Both the position numbers and the translations under genes were made by a program. From the NCBI RefSeq assembly GCF_044596045.1, contig NZ_CP138995.1, positions 2,356,001-2,420,000 of the forward strand: a DNA stretch of 64,000 nt. Reading direction: 5' to 3'. The stretch is from Flagellimonas sp947499585. GTDB taxonomy: Bacteria; Bacteroidota; Bacteroidia; Flavobacteriales; Flavobacteriaceae. The notes beneath the pieces were generated by a model. The model made no database searches. It worked only from the letters and a program-made list of their open reading frames with translations, and was not told the origin of the DNA. Of the stretch, positions 1-7,635 are shown in pieces; positions within the stretch are counted from its first letter, which is position 1; every line of letters starts with the position of its first letter.

Positions 1-2
1 TA

Positions 3-506
3 TTGGATTTGGCTGTTTTTCCAGGAAATCAAGGTGGCCCATTGGAGCATATTATAGCTGCCAAGGCAATTGCCTTTGGTGAAGCACTTTCTGATGACTT
101 CTTACATTATATGTTACAGGTAAAGAAAAATGCAGATGCTATGGCAAAAGCATTCGTGAAAAGAGATTATAAGGTTATCTCTGATGGAACAGATAATCAT
201 ATGATGTTGATTGACCTTAGAAACAAGAACATAACAGGAAAAGACGCCGAGAAAGCTTTAGAGGGGGCTGCTATTACAGCCAACAAAAATATGGTGCCTT
301 TTGATGATCAATCTCCTTTTATCACTTCTGGAATTAGATTTGGAACCCCTGCAATTACTACTCGAGGCCTAAAAGAAGCGGATATGGAAACCATAGTAGG
401 CTTTATAGATGAGGTTATAACGAATCCAGGGAATGAGGAACATCTTGAGCAAATAAGAAAAAAGGTCAATGACTTAATGAAGTCAAGACCTTTATTTAAC
501 GCTTAG
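3..506 (+). CDS. glyA: Serine hydroxymethyltransferase, C-terminal part (5' end outside window)
   Basis: This is the C-terminal 167 residues of the PLP enzyme that interconverts serine plus tetrahydrofolate with glycine plus methylene-tetrahydrofolate. The first visible residues match the conserved PGxQGGPLxHxIAAKA segment that follows the catalytic lysine in this family. The C-terminal domain follows, with the typical SGIRFGTPA-x-TTRG stretch near residues 110-123. The reading frame is open to the left edge, so the apparent TTG start at base 3 is an artefact of truncation and the catalytic lysine lies outside the window. It is monocistronic as far as can be seen, with a short hairpin just after the stop. 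Identification is secure. Confidence 0.97.
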   Translation: MDLAVFPGNQGGPLEHIIAAKAIAFGEALSDDFLHYMLQVKKNADAMAKAFVKRDYKVISDGTDNHMMLIDLRNKNITGKDAEKALEGAAITANKNMVPFDDQSPFITSGIRFGTPAITTRGLKEADMETIVGFIDEVITNPGNEEHLEQIRKKVNDLMKSRPLFNA

Positions 507-521
507 AAACTGCGGGATGTA

Positions 522-538
522 CTTAGGTTAAGCCTAAG
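522..538 (+). terminator. Short hairpin after glyA
   Basis: CTTAGG-TTAAG-CCTAAG forms a 6-bp stem 16 bases after the glyA stop, followed by GTTTAAAAA. The T-tract is poor, so this is a weak terminator or a 3'-end stabiliser. Confidence 0.35.
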
Positions 539-551
539 GTTTAAAAATAGT

Positions 552-1346
552 TTAATCCAATAGGAAAAAATCTTCTTTACGAAGTTGTTTTGTTTTGAGA
601 TTGTACACGATTACGTCATGTTGTAAATCGTCGTCAAAATATAGGCCCCAATACTCAAAATAACCTTTTTTGCTTTTTTCCAAAGCTAAAACACTTCGCG
701 TGTGATCTTCAAAAACGGGAACGAAAATCTCATATGGCATTTCTGTTAATCCCTTGGTGAGATACACAAAATGCGCACTTGTTTTGAATATTATTGCGGC
801 CAATTGTTCGGGGATACTATACTCACTGATTCTAGAAACGACAATAGAAGTATCCCTAAAGTGTAAAGAAAGTTCAGCGATGTCAATTGAATTGTTGTTA
901 TCATCACTCAGCTTTTGAAAAGCTGCATCAAATGAAGGTATACGTTTTTCACCTTCTACATCGCACGAAAAACCTCCCCAATTTCCTTTGTTAAAATGAT
1001 GAAGACTTTCTGTAAGCCCAAAATTACAATATAAGTTCAGAATTAAATCGGTCTTCCCATTACTAGTATGGTAGTGGCATTGTACTTTTACCTCTGCATA
1101 AAAATCTTTTTCCAAGACTTTAATAAAATCGTCCAGCCCATCAGCGGTGACAAAAGCTTTTAGGCCATCAAGAGGGAAATTCGGATTGACTTTTTTCTGG
1201 AATGGCATACTCAACGGATTGCATAGTTGTTCTAAATCAAAGTTAAAGCGAATCTTTTTTTTTGGATTGAAGGAAAACCTTAAAAATTCTGGGGGTTTTC
1301 TCCTATTTGAGTCTTTTTTATGGCAAAAAAGCTGAAAAGTGGCCAA
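552..1346 (-). CDS. Conserved-looking hypothetical protein, ~264 residues
   Basis: I do not recognise the family. The protein is soluble-looking, with no signal peptide or membrane segment. It is rich in Phe, Lys and Asp and has alternating hydrophobic stretches suggesting an alpha/beta fold. The only start covering the full frame is TTG at 1346; an ATG at 1208 would give 218 residues. The segment between them (Lys/Phe-rich, ending DLEQLCNPLS) still reads like protein, so the longer form is kept, though the start is uncertain. It ends 46 bases from the glyA stop (convergent), and its start is 37 bases from the 3' end of the response-regulator gene on the same strand, so it may be the last gene of that signalling cluster. 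Confidence 0.6.
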   Translation of the reverse strand: MATFQLFCHKKDSNRRKPPEFLRFSFNPKKKIRFNFDLEQLCNPLSMPFQKKVNPNFPLDGLKAFVTADGLDDFIKVLEKDFYAEVKVQCHYHTSNGKTDLILNLYCNFGLTESLHHFNKGNWGGFSCDVEGEKRIPSFDAAFQKLSDDNNNSIDIAELSLHFRDTSIVVSRISEYSIPEQLAAIIFKTSAHFVYLTKGLTEMPYEIFVPVFEDHTRSVLALEKSKKGYFEYWGLYFDDDLQHDVIVYNLKTKQLRKEDFFLLD

Positions 1347-1383
1347 AATCTGACTAAAAACAGCTCTATAGGTGCGCTGGGAA

Positions 1384-2052
1384 TTATATAAAACCTCTGT
1401 TTTTTGCGGCTAAAATCAAGGCAAGGTCATTCTCATTCTCGGTACCGAAAAGTGATTTCAAATGACGCTTTCTATTTTCAATAGAAGAAGGAGATAGCCT
1501 TATGTAATGTTCCAAATCTTTGTTTTTGGTGCCTATGGAAAGATGGTATAATATCTTTTTGTCTTTTTCATCCAAACTAATATCATTGGTCATTTTCTTT
1601 CTAATGGCAGAAAGCGCTTTGGATGAATAATATGGAGGATTTAATGTAATGGTCTTAACGGCATCTTCCAATGTTTTTGGGTCTATATCTGTTTTTACCA
1701 AATACCCGTCTGGGTCAACAGTTTTAAGAATGCTGTTTATTCTATAGTTATCACTAAAAGAGGACATGAAGGCAATCTTGGTTTCTGGCACCAATTTACG
1801 GGCCAAAACCCCTAAATCTTCTCCAGTATGAGGTTGGTCCTCATTGGGCGGAAACAATTGTACATCTAAAAACAAAATGTCATACTTAAACGAATTCACA
1901 GAATCCTCAATAAGTTTTCTGCCCATTTCATAGGTATTGGCGGTATCAACAATAATACTATGACCTTCAAAGACAATGCGCTCAAGGATAAACTTGTACC
2001 CAAGCATGGTCATCTCATGATCATCTATCGCTAATATTCGTAGTGTCTTCAT
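1384..2052 (-). CDS. NarL/LuxR-type response regulator
   Basis: This 222-residue two-component regulator has an N-terminal receiver with the acidic pair D10-D11 and the phosphoacceptor D63 in an ILFLDVQ context. A Ser pair (MSS) follows strand 4, and a Lys sits after strand 5 (YLVKTD). The C-terminal helix-turn-helix (about 155-222) follows the LuxR/NarL pattern: D-E-K-D-K-K-ILYHLSIG, then a recognition helix around SPSSIENRKRHLKSLFG. It is divergent from textbook NarL, as is usual for Bacteroidota partners of TPR-type kinases. It lies 24 bases downstream of the histidine kinase gene on the same strand, so the two form a cognate pair. Targets cannot be read from the sequence. Confidence 0.9.
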   Translation of the reverse strand: MKTLRILAIDDHEMTMLGYKFILERIVFEGHSIIVDTANTYEMGRKLIEDSVNSFKYDILFLDVQLFPPNEDQPHTGEDLGVLARKLVPETKIAFMSSFSDNYRINSILKTVDPDGYLVKTDIDPKTLEDAVKTITLNPPYYSSKALSAIRKKMTNDISLDEKDKKILYHLSIGTKNKDLEHYIRLSPSSIENRKRHLKSLFGTENENDLALILAAKNRGFI

Positions 2053-2076
2053 ACCGGGTTGATTTAAAATTTAAGA

Positions 2077-4173
2077 TTAGACATTCAATACTTCTTTACG
2101 CGCTACAGTGCCATTTAGATTATCTAATCTTATATAATTGCTAGGTAATGAAACGGTAACGGTTGTTCCTTTACCTTTTTTACTGTTAATATCTAATGTA
2201 CCTTTTACTTTTTTAACTCTTGATACCACATTTCGCAAGCCAATACCGCGTTTTCCTTTGTTTATATCAAAACCAACACCATCATCTGTAATCGTCAATT
2301 TTAGTACATGATCTTCTGTACTGAAATTTATTTTAGCATTTTCACACTTTGCATGTTTAACGCAGTTTTGCAGCGATTCCTGGACAATTCTGTAGGCGTT
2401 GATTTTTATATCGCCCTCCAAATCATCCCAATCTACATTTTCGTCATAAGTAAAAGAACAGGTAATCCCTGAAGATTCACTTATGGTGCTTATAAGGTCA
2501 TCCAGAGATACAATAAAGTTATAAAATTTTTGATAAGAAGCATCACTAAGTTCGTGCGAAATCGTTCTTATTTCCTCTTCCAATTCTCTTAGTTTTTCAA
2601 TAAGACTGGCTCTTTGTTCCACCGATGCTTCGTCGTCTTTATCATTTAATCCACTAAGAATCAATCTAATGCCTAGCATTTGACCTAAAATCCCATCATG
2701 TAGTTCTTCTGATACACGTTTTTGCTCCAGTTGTTTGCCTTCCTCAAACTTACCCTGTTGCGAAAGCATTAGGTTGTAAATCTCTTGATTGCTCTCTTGT
2801 TGTTTTTGTTGAAATTTTAGCCTGTTGTTGCTTATACGCTGCCAGATAATGGTAAAAAGCGCAATTCCTAGAAGTATAAGTCCCAATACGACCCCAATCC
2901 ATATCTGTTTTTGGCGAGCCAACGACTCGTTTTCTTGAATTACCTCATCTGTTTCTAAACGGATACGCGCAAATTTATCACGGATGGCCCGTTCCTCATC
3001 TTTTATTTTTTCACTTAACTCATAGTACTCATTGGAATAGGCGACAGCATTTTCACTATCTAAATGAGTTAATAATCGGAGCACCTTTAAATGTTGATCG
3101 TTGTTAGAAGTTTCTTTTGCCAATATCATTGATTCTTTTGCATATTTTCTGGCATTTGTGGTATCTCCTTGATAAACTAAAAGCTCTGCAAAATACTGTT
3201 TGGCCCTCGCTTGATCGACGGAAAAACCAATGCTATCGTTTATACCAATAGACTTGGTCAGCAAGTTGTTAGCCTCAACAACGTTTCTTCTGCCTTTGAA
3301 TATTGCATAACCTTGGCTGGCCAAAACTGTGGAGTATAGTAAGGGATTTTCTCTTCTTAAGTTTTTATCCGTATAAAGTTCGATATAATTTTTTTCTGCT
3401 TTTGAATATTCTTTATTTATCAGGAATCCATTTGCTATATTGTTTCTATTTTCCCAAAAATATACTTGCTTATTATTAGATTTGAATTTGTCAATATAAG
3501 AGCCAGCTTTAGTGTAATATTCTAAAGATTTTTCAGAATTATTCATACCACCGGCTATAATCCCCAATATATTATTACAATTATAAATTCTCTTGTAATC
3601 TTTCAAATTTTCAAAAATCCTCAGTGCTTCGGTAATATTCACTTCTGCTCCCAAGTAATCCTTAAAATAGTCTTGGATTCTCCCCATACTATATAATATT
3701 CTACCTCTTAATGAAAGTGATGTTGAGTCAACCGGTAAATTATTAAAACTTTTGTTTGCCTTTTTATAATGAAAATAAGCGCTGTCCATAACACCGTAAG
3801 ACTTAAAAAAAGATGCCAAATCCCAATGGGATTCTCCGAGAGCCTTGTATATTTTATCTTTGTTGGATAAATCCAAAACTTGTTGATTCATCTTTCTAAA
3901 TTTGATTGAATCTTGTAGTTTTTTATACGCCAAAGAAATTCTGGAAAGATGATCTAAACGGACGGTATCATTAGAAAGCTGATTAGCTTTTTTTGATGCT
4001 TTCTCTAAGTACTGCTTCCTTTGATTTAGATGAAGTTGTGCACTATCTCGAGCTATATTGATCCAGCTGTTTATTACTTCGGATTCTGGAGTAATCATAG
4101 TTTCTCCATTTGTGGATTGCTTTCCACAGCAACAGAAAAGAATAGAAAGTAGTATTAAACACTTGTTTTTCAA
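2077..4173 (-). CDS. TPR-containing sensor histidine kinase (HisKA_3/HATPase_c)
   Basis: This 698-residue membrane histidine kinase begins with a lipoprotein-like signal (hydrophobic run ending in Cys-Cys-Cys-Gly). A periplasmic array of TPR-like helices spans about residues 40-400. One membrane segment follows (IWIGVVLGLILLGIALF, ~424-445), then a coiled linker, a HisKA_3 dimerisation helix and a HATPase domain. The phosphoacceptor is H492 in EELHDGILGQ. N-box (RIVQESLQNCVKHA), DDGVGF and GIGLRNV motifs are all present, so the kinase should be active. The start codon is TTG; no ATG fits the signal peptide. It sits 24 bases upstream of the NarL-type regulator. A terminator separates it from the small lipoprotein genes upstream, so it probably has its own promoter in 4174-4223. 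Confidence 0.92.
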   Translation of the reverse strand: MKNKCLILLSILFCCCGKQSTNGETMITPESEVINSWINIARDSAQLHLNQRKQYLEKASKKANQLSNDTVRLDHLSRISLAYKKLQDSIKFRKMNQQVLDLSNKDKIYKALGESHWDLASFFKSYGVMDSAYFHYKKANKSFNNLPVDSTSLSLRGRILYSMGRIQDYFKDYLGAEVNITEALRIFENLKDYKRIYNCNNILGIIAGGMNNSEKSLEYYTKAGSYIDKFKSNNKQVYFWENRNNIANGFLINKEYSKAEKNYIELYTDKNLRRENPLLYSTVLASQGYAIFKGRRNVVEANNLLTKSIGINDSIGFSVDQARAKQYFAELLVYQGDTTNARKYAKESMILAKETSNNDQHLKVLRLLTHLDSENAVAYSNEYYELSEKIKDEERAIRDKFARIRLETDEVIQENESLARQKQIWIGVVLGLILLGIALFTIIWQRISNNRLKFQQKQQESNQEIYNLMLSQQGKFEEGKQLEQKRVSEELHDGILGQMLGIRLILSGLNDKDDEASVEQRASLIEKLRELEEEIRTISHELSDASYQKFYNFIVSLDDLISTISESSGITCSFTYDENVDWDDLEGDIKINAYRIVQESLQNCVKHAKCENAKINFSTEDHVLKLTITDDGVGFDINKGKRGIGLRNVVSRVKKVKGTLDINSKKGKGTTVTVSLPSNYIRLDNLNGTVARKEVLNV

Positions 4174-4223
4174 ATTAATGCGTAAAAAAGTAGGTAATAA
4201 TTTATTTTCTTTTACTACAAGGT

Positions 4224-4259
4224 AAAAAAAAAGCCCCAGACCAGATAAGATTTGAGGCT
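4224..4259 (-). terminator. Rho-independent terminator after the small lipoprotein gene
   Basis: On the minus strand AGCCTCA pairs with TGGGGCT (7 bp, one G-U) around a 14-base loop, followed directly by nine T. It lies 21 bases beyond the stop of the 72-residue lipoprotein gene and separates it from the histidine kinase. Confidence 0.7.
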
Positions 4260-4280
4260 ATGTTTCAAGATTGTCAGAAT

Positions 4281-4499
4281 TTATAGTTCTCGATCATCAT
4301 CAAGAGCGGATTTCAAAATAGGGAAACTATTTTTTGAAATAAAATCTCCAACATTGTTTTGCTTGAGAAATGTTTCATTAGTTTTTAAAATTGTCACATC
4401 ATTTAAATTGGAGGAATCTTTATGATTGGAACCTTTAGTACAAGATAGTATACAAAGGCAAACATGTATTACGACAATTTTAGATAGAAACCTTCTCAT
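4281..4499 (-). CDS. Small putative lipoprotein with acidic C-terminal tail
   Basis: This 72-residue protein has a basic N-terminus, a hydrophobic run and a lipobox-like CILSC, so lipidation at about Cys20 is expected. The mature part is about 50 polar residues with no recognised domain. It ends in SALDDDREL, which resembles the SAQDDDR tail of the next small lipoprotein upstream (4525-4683). The genes are 25 bases apart on the same strand, so the pair may be a duplicated or co-acting unit. It lies between a TPR histidine kinase and a LytTR regulator, and a terminator follows. The function is unknown; a secreted or surface peptide linked to the neighbouring signalling genes is only an inference. 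Confidence 0.65.
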   Translation of the reverse strand: MRRFLSKIVVIHVCLCILSCTKGSNHKDSSNLNDVTILKTNETFLKQNNVGDFISKNSFPILKSALDDDREL

Positions 4500-4524
4500 C
4501 TAATTATAATAAACATTTTTATTG

Positions 4525-4683
4525 TTATCTGTCATCATCTTGAGCAGAATCTCCTCCAGTTGCATCCTGATCCTCTAATTCAGCCATTAGGTTTTCTGTT
4601 TCTTGTACATCAGTTTCTGCTTCGCAAGAAAACATTCCAAAAGTCATTACTGCAATTGCCAAAATACTTAGCGTCTTTTTCAT
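4525..4683 (-). CDS. Very small putative lipoprotein (52 aa)
   Basis: I chose the ATG at 4683 because it gives a canonical signal: MKK, then a hydrophobic stretch ending MFSC at about Cys20. An in-frame extension upstream to 4764 adds a His/Cys-rich segment that does not look like a signal and is rejected. The mature peptide is about 33 residues, almost all acidic or polar (ETDVQETENLMAELEDQD...), and ends SAQDDDR. The tail matches that of the neighbouring 72-residue lipoprotein. No domain is recognised. The gene is very likely real because of its clear lipobox, conserved-style tail and position in the signalling cluster. Confidence 0.65.
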   Translation of the reverse strand: MKKTLSILAIAVMTFGMFSCEAETDVQETENLMAELEDQDATGGDSAQDDDR

Positions 4684-4822
4684 AATATTAGGTTTTAAGG
4701 TTAGAACTTTAGGTTCATGGCAGCAAGATATCCAGCACAAGTGTGTAGCTGCACAATGCCACAAATGTTTTAGTATTTGTAGCAGTTCTATTAGAATTCT
4801 ATGAAAAACTGTGAGAATTAAC

Positions 4823-5557
4823 TTAATTAAGGGCCTTAATGGACGCTTTGGAGAGCATTTCTTTCAAAGTATCTACCTTTCCTTTATAGGTCTTGGAGAA
4901 TGGCAGCTCTTGTTCGTTCTCATTGCGTAAGGTGCAAATGGATTTACCGTAATTAATACGCGAGACATACCGGCTATTTAAAATATAGCTTTGGTGAATT
5001 CGAATAAAACTTTCAGGAAGCTTTTCCTCAAATGACTTTAAAGTTTTAAAAGCACTTACCACATTGCCATCTCTCATGAAAAAGTCCGTAGCGTTGTTGT
5101 CGGACTTTAGATACAAAATGTCATTGGTGTCTAAATAGTGATAATCATTATAGGTTTTTAGACAGATCGTGGAGGGCATATTTTGTTTAGGATGCATTTT
5201 GCGTAAACGCATTACACTCTTGCGAACGTCAAATTCGTTGTGGGGGAGAATCCAATAATCAAAAAAACCACTTTTAATGGCATTATAGGCGTACTTTTTT
5301 GTTGTTGAAAAACCAATTACAATTGGAAGTTTCTGCATGAATTGGTTTAGCTCCGTTATCATTTGAAAGTAAGCCATGCCATCTTCAACCAGATTTACAA
5401 AAACCACATCTGGTGTAAATTTTAAAATGGTGTTTAACCCTTCTTCTGGATTTTGGGCAGTACCCATACAAGTGAAATCACCATACTCTTGCAAATAAAG
5501 TTGCAATTGCAGCTTTGTAGTAGCGTTAGAATCTATTATAGCGTAAGTATAGTCCAT
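4823..5557 (-). CDS. LytTR-family regulator with degenerate receiver
   Basis: This 244-residue DNA-binding regulator has an N-terminal receiver-like domain (1-120) and a C-terminal LytTR domain (about 135-240). In the LytTR part the typical YLDTNDILYLKSDNNATDF and SFIRIHQSYILNSRYV stretches are visible. The receiver lacks the normal chemistry: the acidic pair is D9-S10, the phosphoacceptor position is N55 (DVVFVNL), and the post-strand-5 Lys is replaced (ILPHNE). Control by classical phosphorylation is therefore unlikely. Three phased direct repeats lie 53-127 bases upstream of its start and may be its own operator. No LytS-type kinase is adjacent. Confidence 0.88.
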   Translation of the reverse strand: MDYTYAIIDSNATTKLQLQLYLQEYGDFTCMGTAQNPEEGLNTILKFTPDVVFVNLVEDGMAYFQMITELNQFMQKLPIVIGFSTTKKYAYNAIKSGFFDYWILPHNEFDVRKSVMRLRKMHPKQNMPSTICLKTYNDYHYLDTNDILYLKSDNNATDFFMRDGNVVSAFKTLKSFEEKLPESFIRIHQSYILNSRYVSRINYGKSICTLRNENEQELPFSKTYKGKVDTLKEMLSKASIKALN

Positions 5558-5609
5558 TTGTAAAGTACTGGGTGCAAGTTACTAACGTGTGAAAAGAACT
5601 CATTGCAGT

Positions 5610-5684
5610 TTTCCCTTAAAAAAACTAGGGATTTCCCGTAAAATCAATGGTTTTTTGTTAAATAACAGCGGACTTTCCCTAAAA
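5610..5684. promoter_or_regulatory. Three phased direct repeats upstream of the LytTR gene
   Basis: The motif TTTCCC(T/G)TAAA occurs at 5610-5620 and 5632-5642, and as TTTCCCTAAAA at 5674-5684. The start-to-start distances are 22 and 42 bases, close to two and four helical turns. LytTR proteins typically bind direct repeats about 21-22 bases apart, so this is a candidate autoregulatory operator for the gene starting at 5557. Confidence 0.5.
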
Positions 5685-5686
5685 GG

Positions 5687-7243
5687 TTAATTGTTCACAA
5701 CATTTTCGTAAGCCCCAAGATCAGGGTTTTGGGTTCTATCTATCCCTAAAATGTCTGTTGGAATTAGAGGGATGACATTAGGGTCGGCGATGTCCAAAGC
5801 AGCGGAATTCATCCCTATTTGAAATTGATTTTCAAAAGGTGCTGTAAAATCTGCATCTTGGTTAAAGATTATATTCTGATATAACCCTACATCTTCAAAA
5901 TTGTATAAAGGATTGTCTGTAAATTGATTGTTTGAATCATTGAACCGTAAGAGACAATTTTTAAAACTAAAATTAAAAGCCGCATTGGTATCTTGTTGTA
6001 ACGAAAGTTCAATGGATTGGGTACCATCAATTATGCAGTTGATGAAATCTGCATTTTCCAAATCTCTGAGAACGATTTCCCCTGCAGCAGATTGCATAAA
6101 GTTATCTAGTGCTAGGGTTACTCCAGAACGGAAGCCATTGTTCCAATAATTGGCTAAAGTGCAATGTGTAAAACTGTATTTTCCGCCAGAGTTCCCATGG
6201 AATGAAACATTACCAGCACCACCCAGCACCGTGTTTTCAGCAACTATATTTGCTTTAGTGGCCCAAAGGTTACTATCTAAACTATTATAAACCTGTGAGT
6301 TCCTTAATGATAGGGTAGGAGTGGCCAAGACATTGTCGCCATCCACTCGCAGCCCAACTGTTGCATTTTTTAGTGTGAGGTAAGAAATACTATTATTAAT
6401 GCTTCCTTCCCTTAACCAAATGGTTCCCCACTGTCCGGGTTCTGAAGCATAAGATGATTCTAGGCGATCACCCTCAAAAACAACTTCATTTTCCAATAGT
6501 TCTTGGTCTTCACTCAAAAGTCCATTTACCTGCATGGAAGCACCTGAGTTTACCAAAAGTCCGGAGTTTTTATGAAAATGTACACGAGCGCCTGCTTCAA
6601 TGGATAAGACGTTGCCATCTGACACCGCCGCATACCCGTAAATCACATAGGGCTTTTCATTGGTAAAGAGCAGTTCATCTGGTTCTAGAAGAAAGCCTTC
6701 AATTCTGATCTCATTCCCTTCTTCATCCAGACCAAGTACTATGGTCTCCTTGGTGCCATTTGGCAATTCTCTTGGATACAAAAAGACAGCATCTTTTACC
6801 AAAGTAACCAATGGTATTTCCTGAGTATTGGCGCCATTGCCAAAAAGGATATCATCGGTATATAAAAACTCGTTTTCAAAGGTTTGGGCAACGTCAAAAG
6901 TTGTTTCAATAAAGACAAAAAGACTATCCTTGGCCAATAATGGTACATCATTGAATTCTTTTCCTGCCAGGCCATCAACATTAAGCCTATAACTGCTGTT
7001 CTGCCCACTTTCCAATCCAATAAAGGGGATTAGAATATCATCATTGCTTCTATTGTATACTTTTAAGGTATAAGTACTGCTTCCAATATTAGTGAAAATG
7101 GTATCCAAGAAAACGGTGTCTTTGGAAAACTCTAGATTACCGGTGCTAGGGGCATAGTCAAAATCTTTGCGGCAAGAGCTCCATGAAATTGCAAGAGCAA
7201 GCCCTAAAACTATCGCGATTAATTTTGCATACCAACGGTTCAC
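5687..7243 (-). CDS. Secreted beta-helix-like lipoprotein
   Basis: This 518-residue lipoprotein has a signal ending SWSSC (Cys at about 24). The N-terminal third looks like a beta-sandwich, with repeated short strands such as DTVFLDTIFTNIGSSTYTLKVYN. The rest has Asn-rich irregular repeats (SISYLTLKNATVGLRVDGDN..., ADFINCIIDGTQ) typical of a right-handed parallel beta-helix, ending in DLGAYENV, a common C-terminus of such proteins. No catalytic residues are identified; it is probably an outer-membrane-anchored structural or glycan-interacting protein. The start is GTG at 7243, overlapping the thioesterase stop as GTGA, which implies translational coupling. It belongs to the three-gene operon 8705-5687. 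Confidence 0.75.
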   Translation of the reverse strand: MNRWYAKLIAIVLGLALAISWSSCRKDFDYAPSTGNLEFSKDTVFLDTIFTNIGSSTYTLKVYNRSNDDILIPFIGLESGQNSSYRLNVDGLAGKEFNDVPLLAKDSLFVFIETTFDVAQTFENEFLYTDDILFGNGANTQEIPLVTLVKDAVFLYPRELPNGTKETIVLGLDEEGNEIRIEGFLLEPDELLFTNEKPYVIYGYAAVSDGNVLSIEAGARVHFHKNSGLLVNSGASMQVNGLLSEDQELLENEVVFEGDRLESSYASEPGQWGTIWLREGSINNSISYLTLKNATVGLRVDGDNVLATPTLSLRNSQVYNSLDSNLWATKANIVAENTVLGGAGNVSFHGNSGGKYSFTHCTLANYWNNGFRSGVTLALDNFMQSAAGEIVLRDLENADFINCIIDGTQSIELSLQQDTNAAFNFSFKNCLLRFNDSNNQFTDNPLYNFEDVGLYQNIIFNQDADFTAPFENQFQIGMNSAALDIADPNVIPLIPTDILGIDRTQNPDLGAYENVVNN

Positions 7244-7635
7244 ACTTTAATGAATAAATTTTGAATCGATTCTGGAACGCGTTTTGGTCTAAACGTTTTA
7301 GCGTCCAAAAGGCACCATTCTGTAGAAGCGTTAACTAAAAGTTGCCCTGTTTTATTGTTTCTTATCTCCACAACTCTTATGGATAATGGCCCCTTTGTGT
7401 TTTTTATATAGGTGGTCACTTCAATAGGGTCGTTTAGCTTTGCAGGCTTTGCATAGTTGATATTGTGGCTTTTAACTACCCAGACAATCTCATTTCTAAT
7501 AGCTTCATCCACAACTTCTAACCAATGGTTTTTTGATATTTCTAGAATCCATTCAATATACCTTATGTTGTTTACATGGTTAAGGTCATCAAGATCTTCT
7601 TTTACAACCTTAAAGGTTTCTTTGTAGTGCTGCAT
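7240..7635 (-). CDS. Acyl-CoA thioesterase, hotdog fold (4HBT/YbgC-like)
   Basis: This 131-residue single hotdog domain contains the family signature DLNHVNNIRYIEW, with the catalytic-type Asp around residue 17 followed by the HVNN turn and a long central helix. The family hydrolyses acyl-CoA or acyl-ACP thioesters in the cytoplasm. Length is normal. It overlaps the downstream lipoprotein gene by 4 bases and the upstream glutaminyl-cyclase stop by 1 base, so all three are probably one transcript. Substrate chain length cannot be predicted, and no metabolic link to its neighbours is apparent. Confidence 0.88.
   Translation of the reverse strand: MQHYKETFKVVKEDLDDLNHVNNIRYIEWILEISKNHWLEVVDEAIRNEIVWVVKSHNINYAKPAKLNDPIEVTTYIKNTKGPLSIRVVEIRNNKTGQLLVNASTEWCLLDAKTFRPKRVPESIQNLFIKV

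Noticed and set aside
4684..4764. N-terminal extension of the 52-aa lipoprotein
   Set aside because: The added His/Cys-rich residues destroy the normal signal peptide; the inner ATG gives a clean lipobox.
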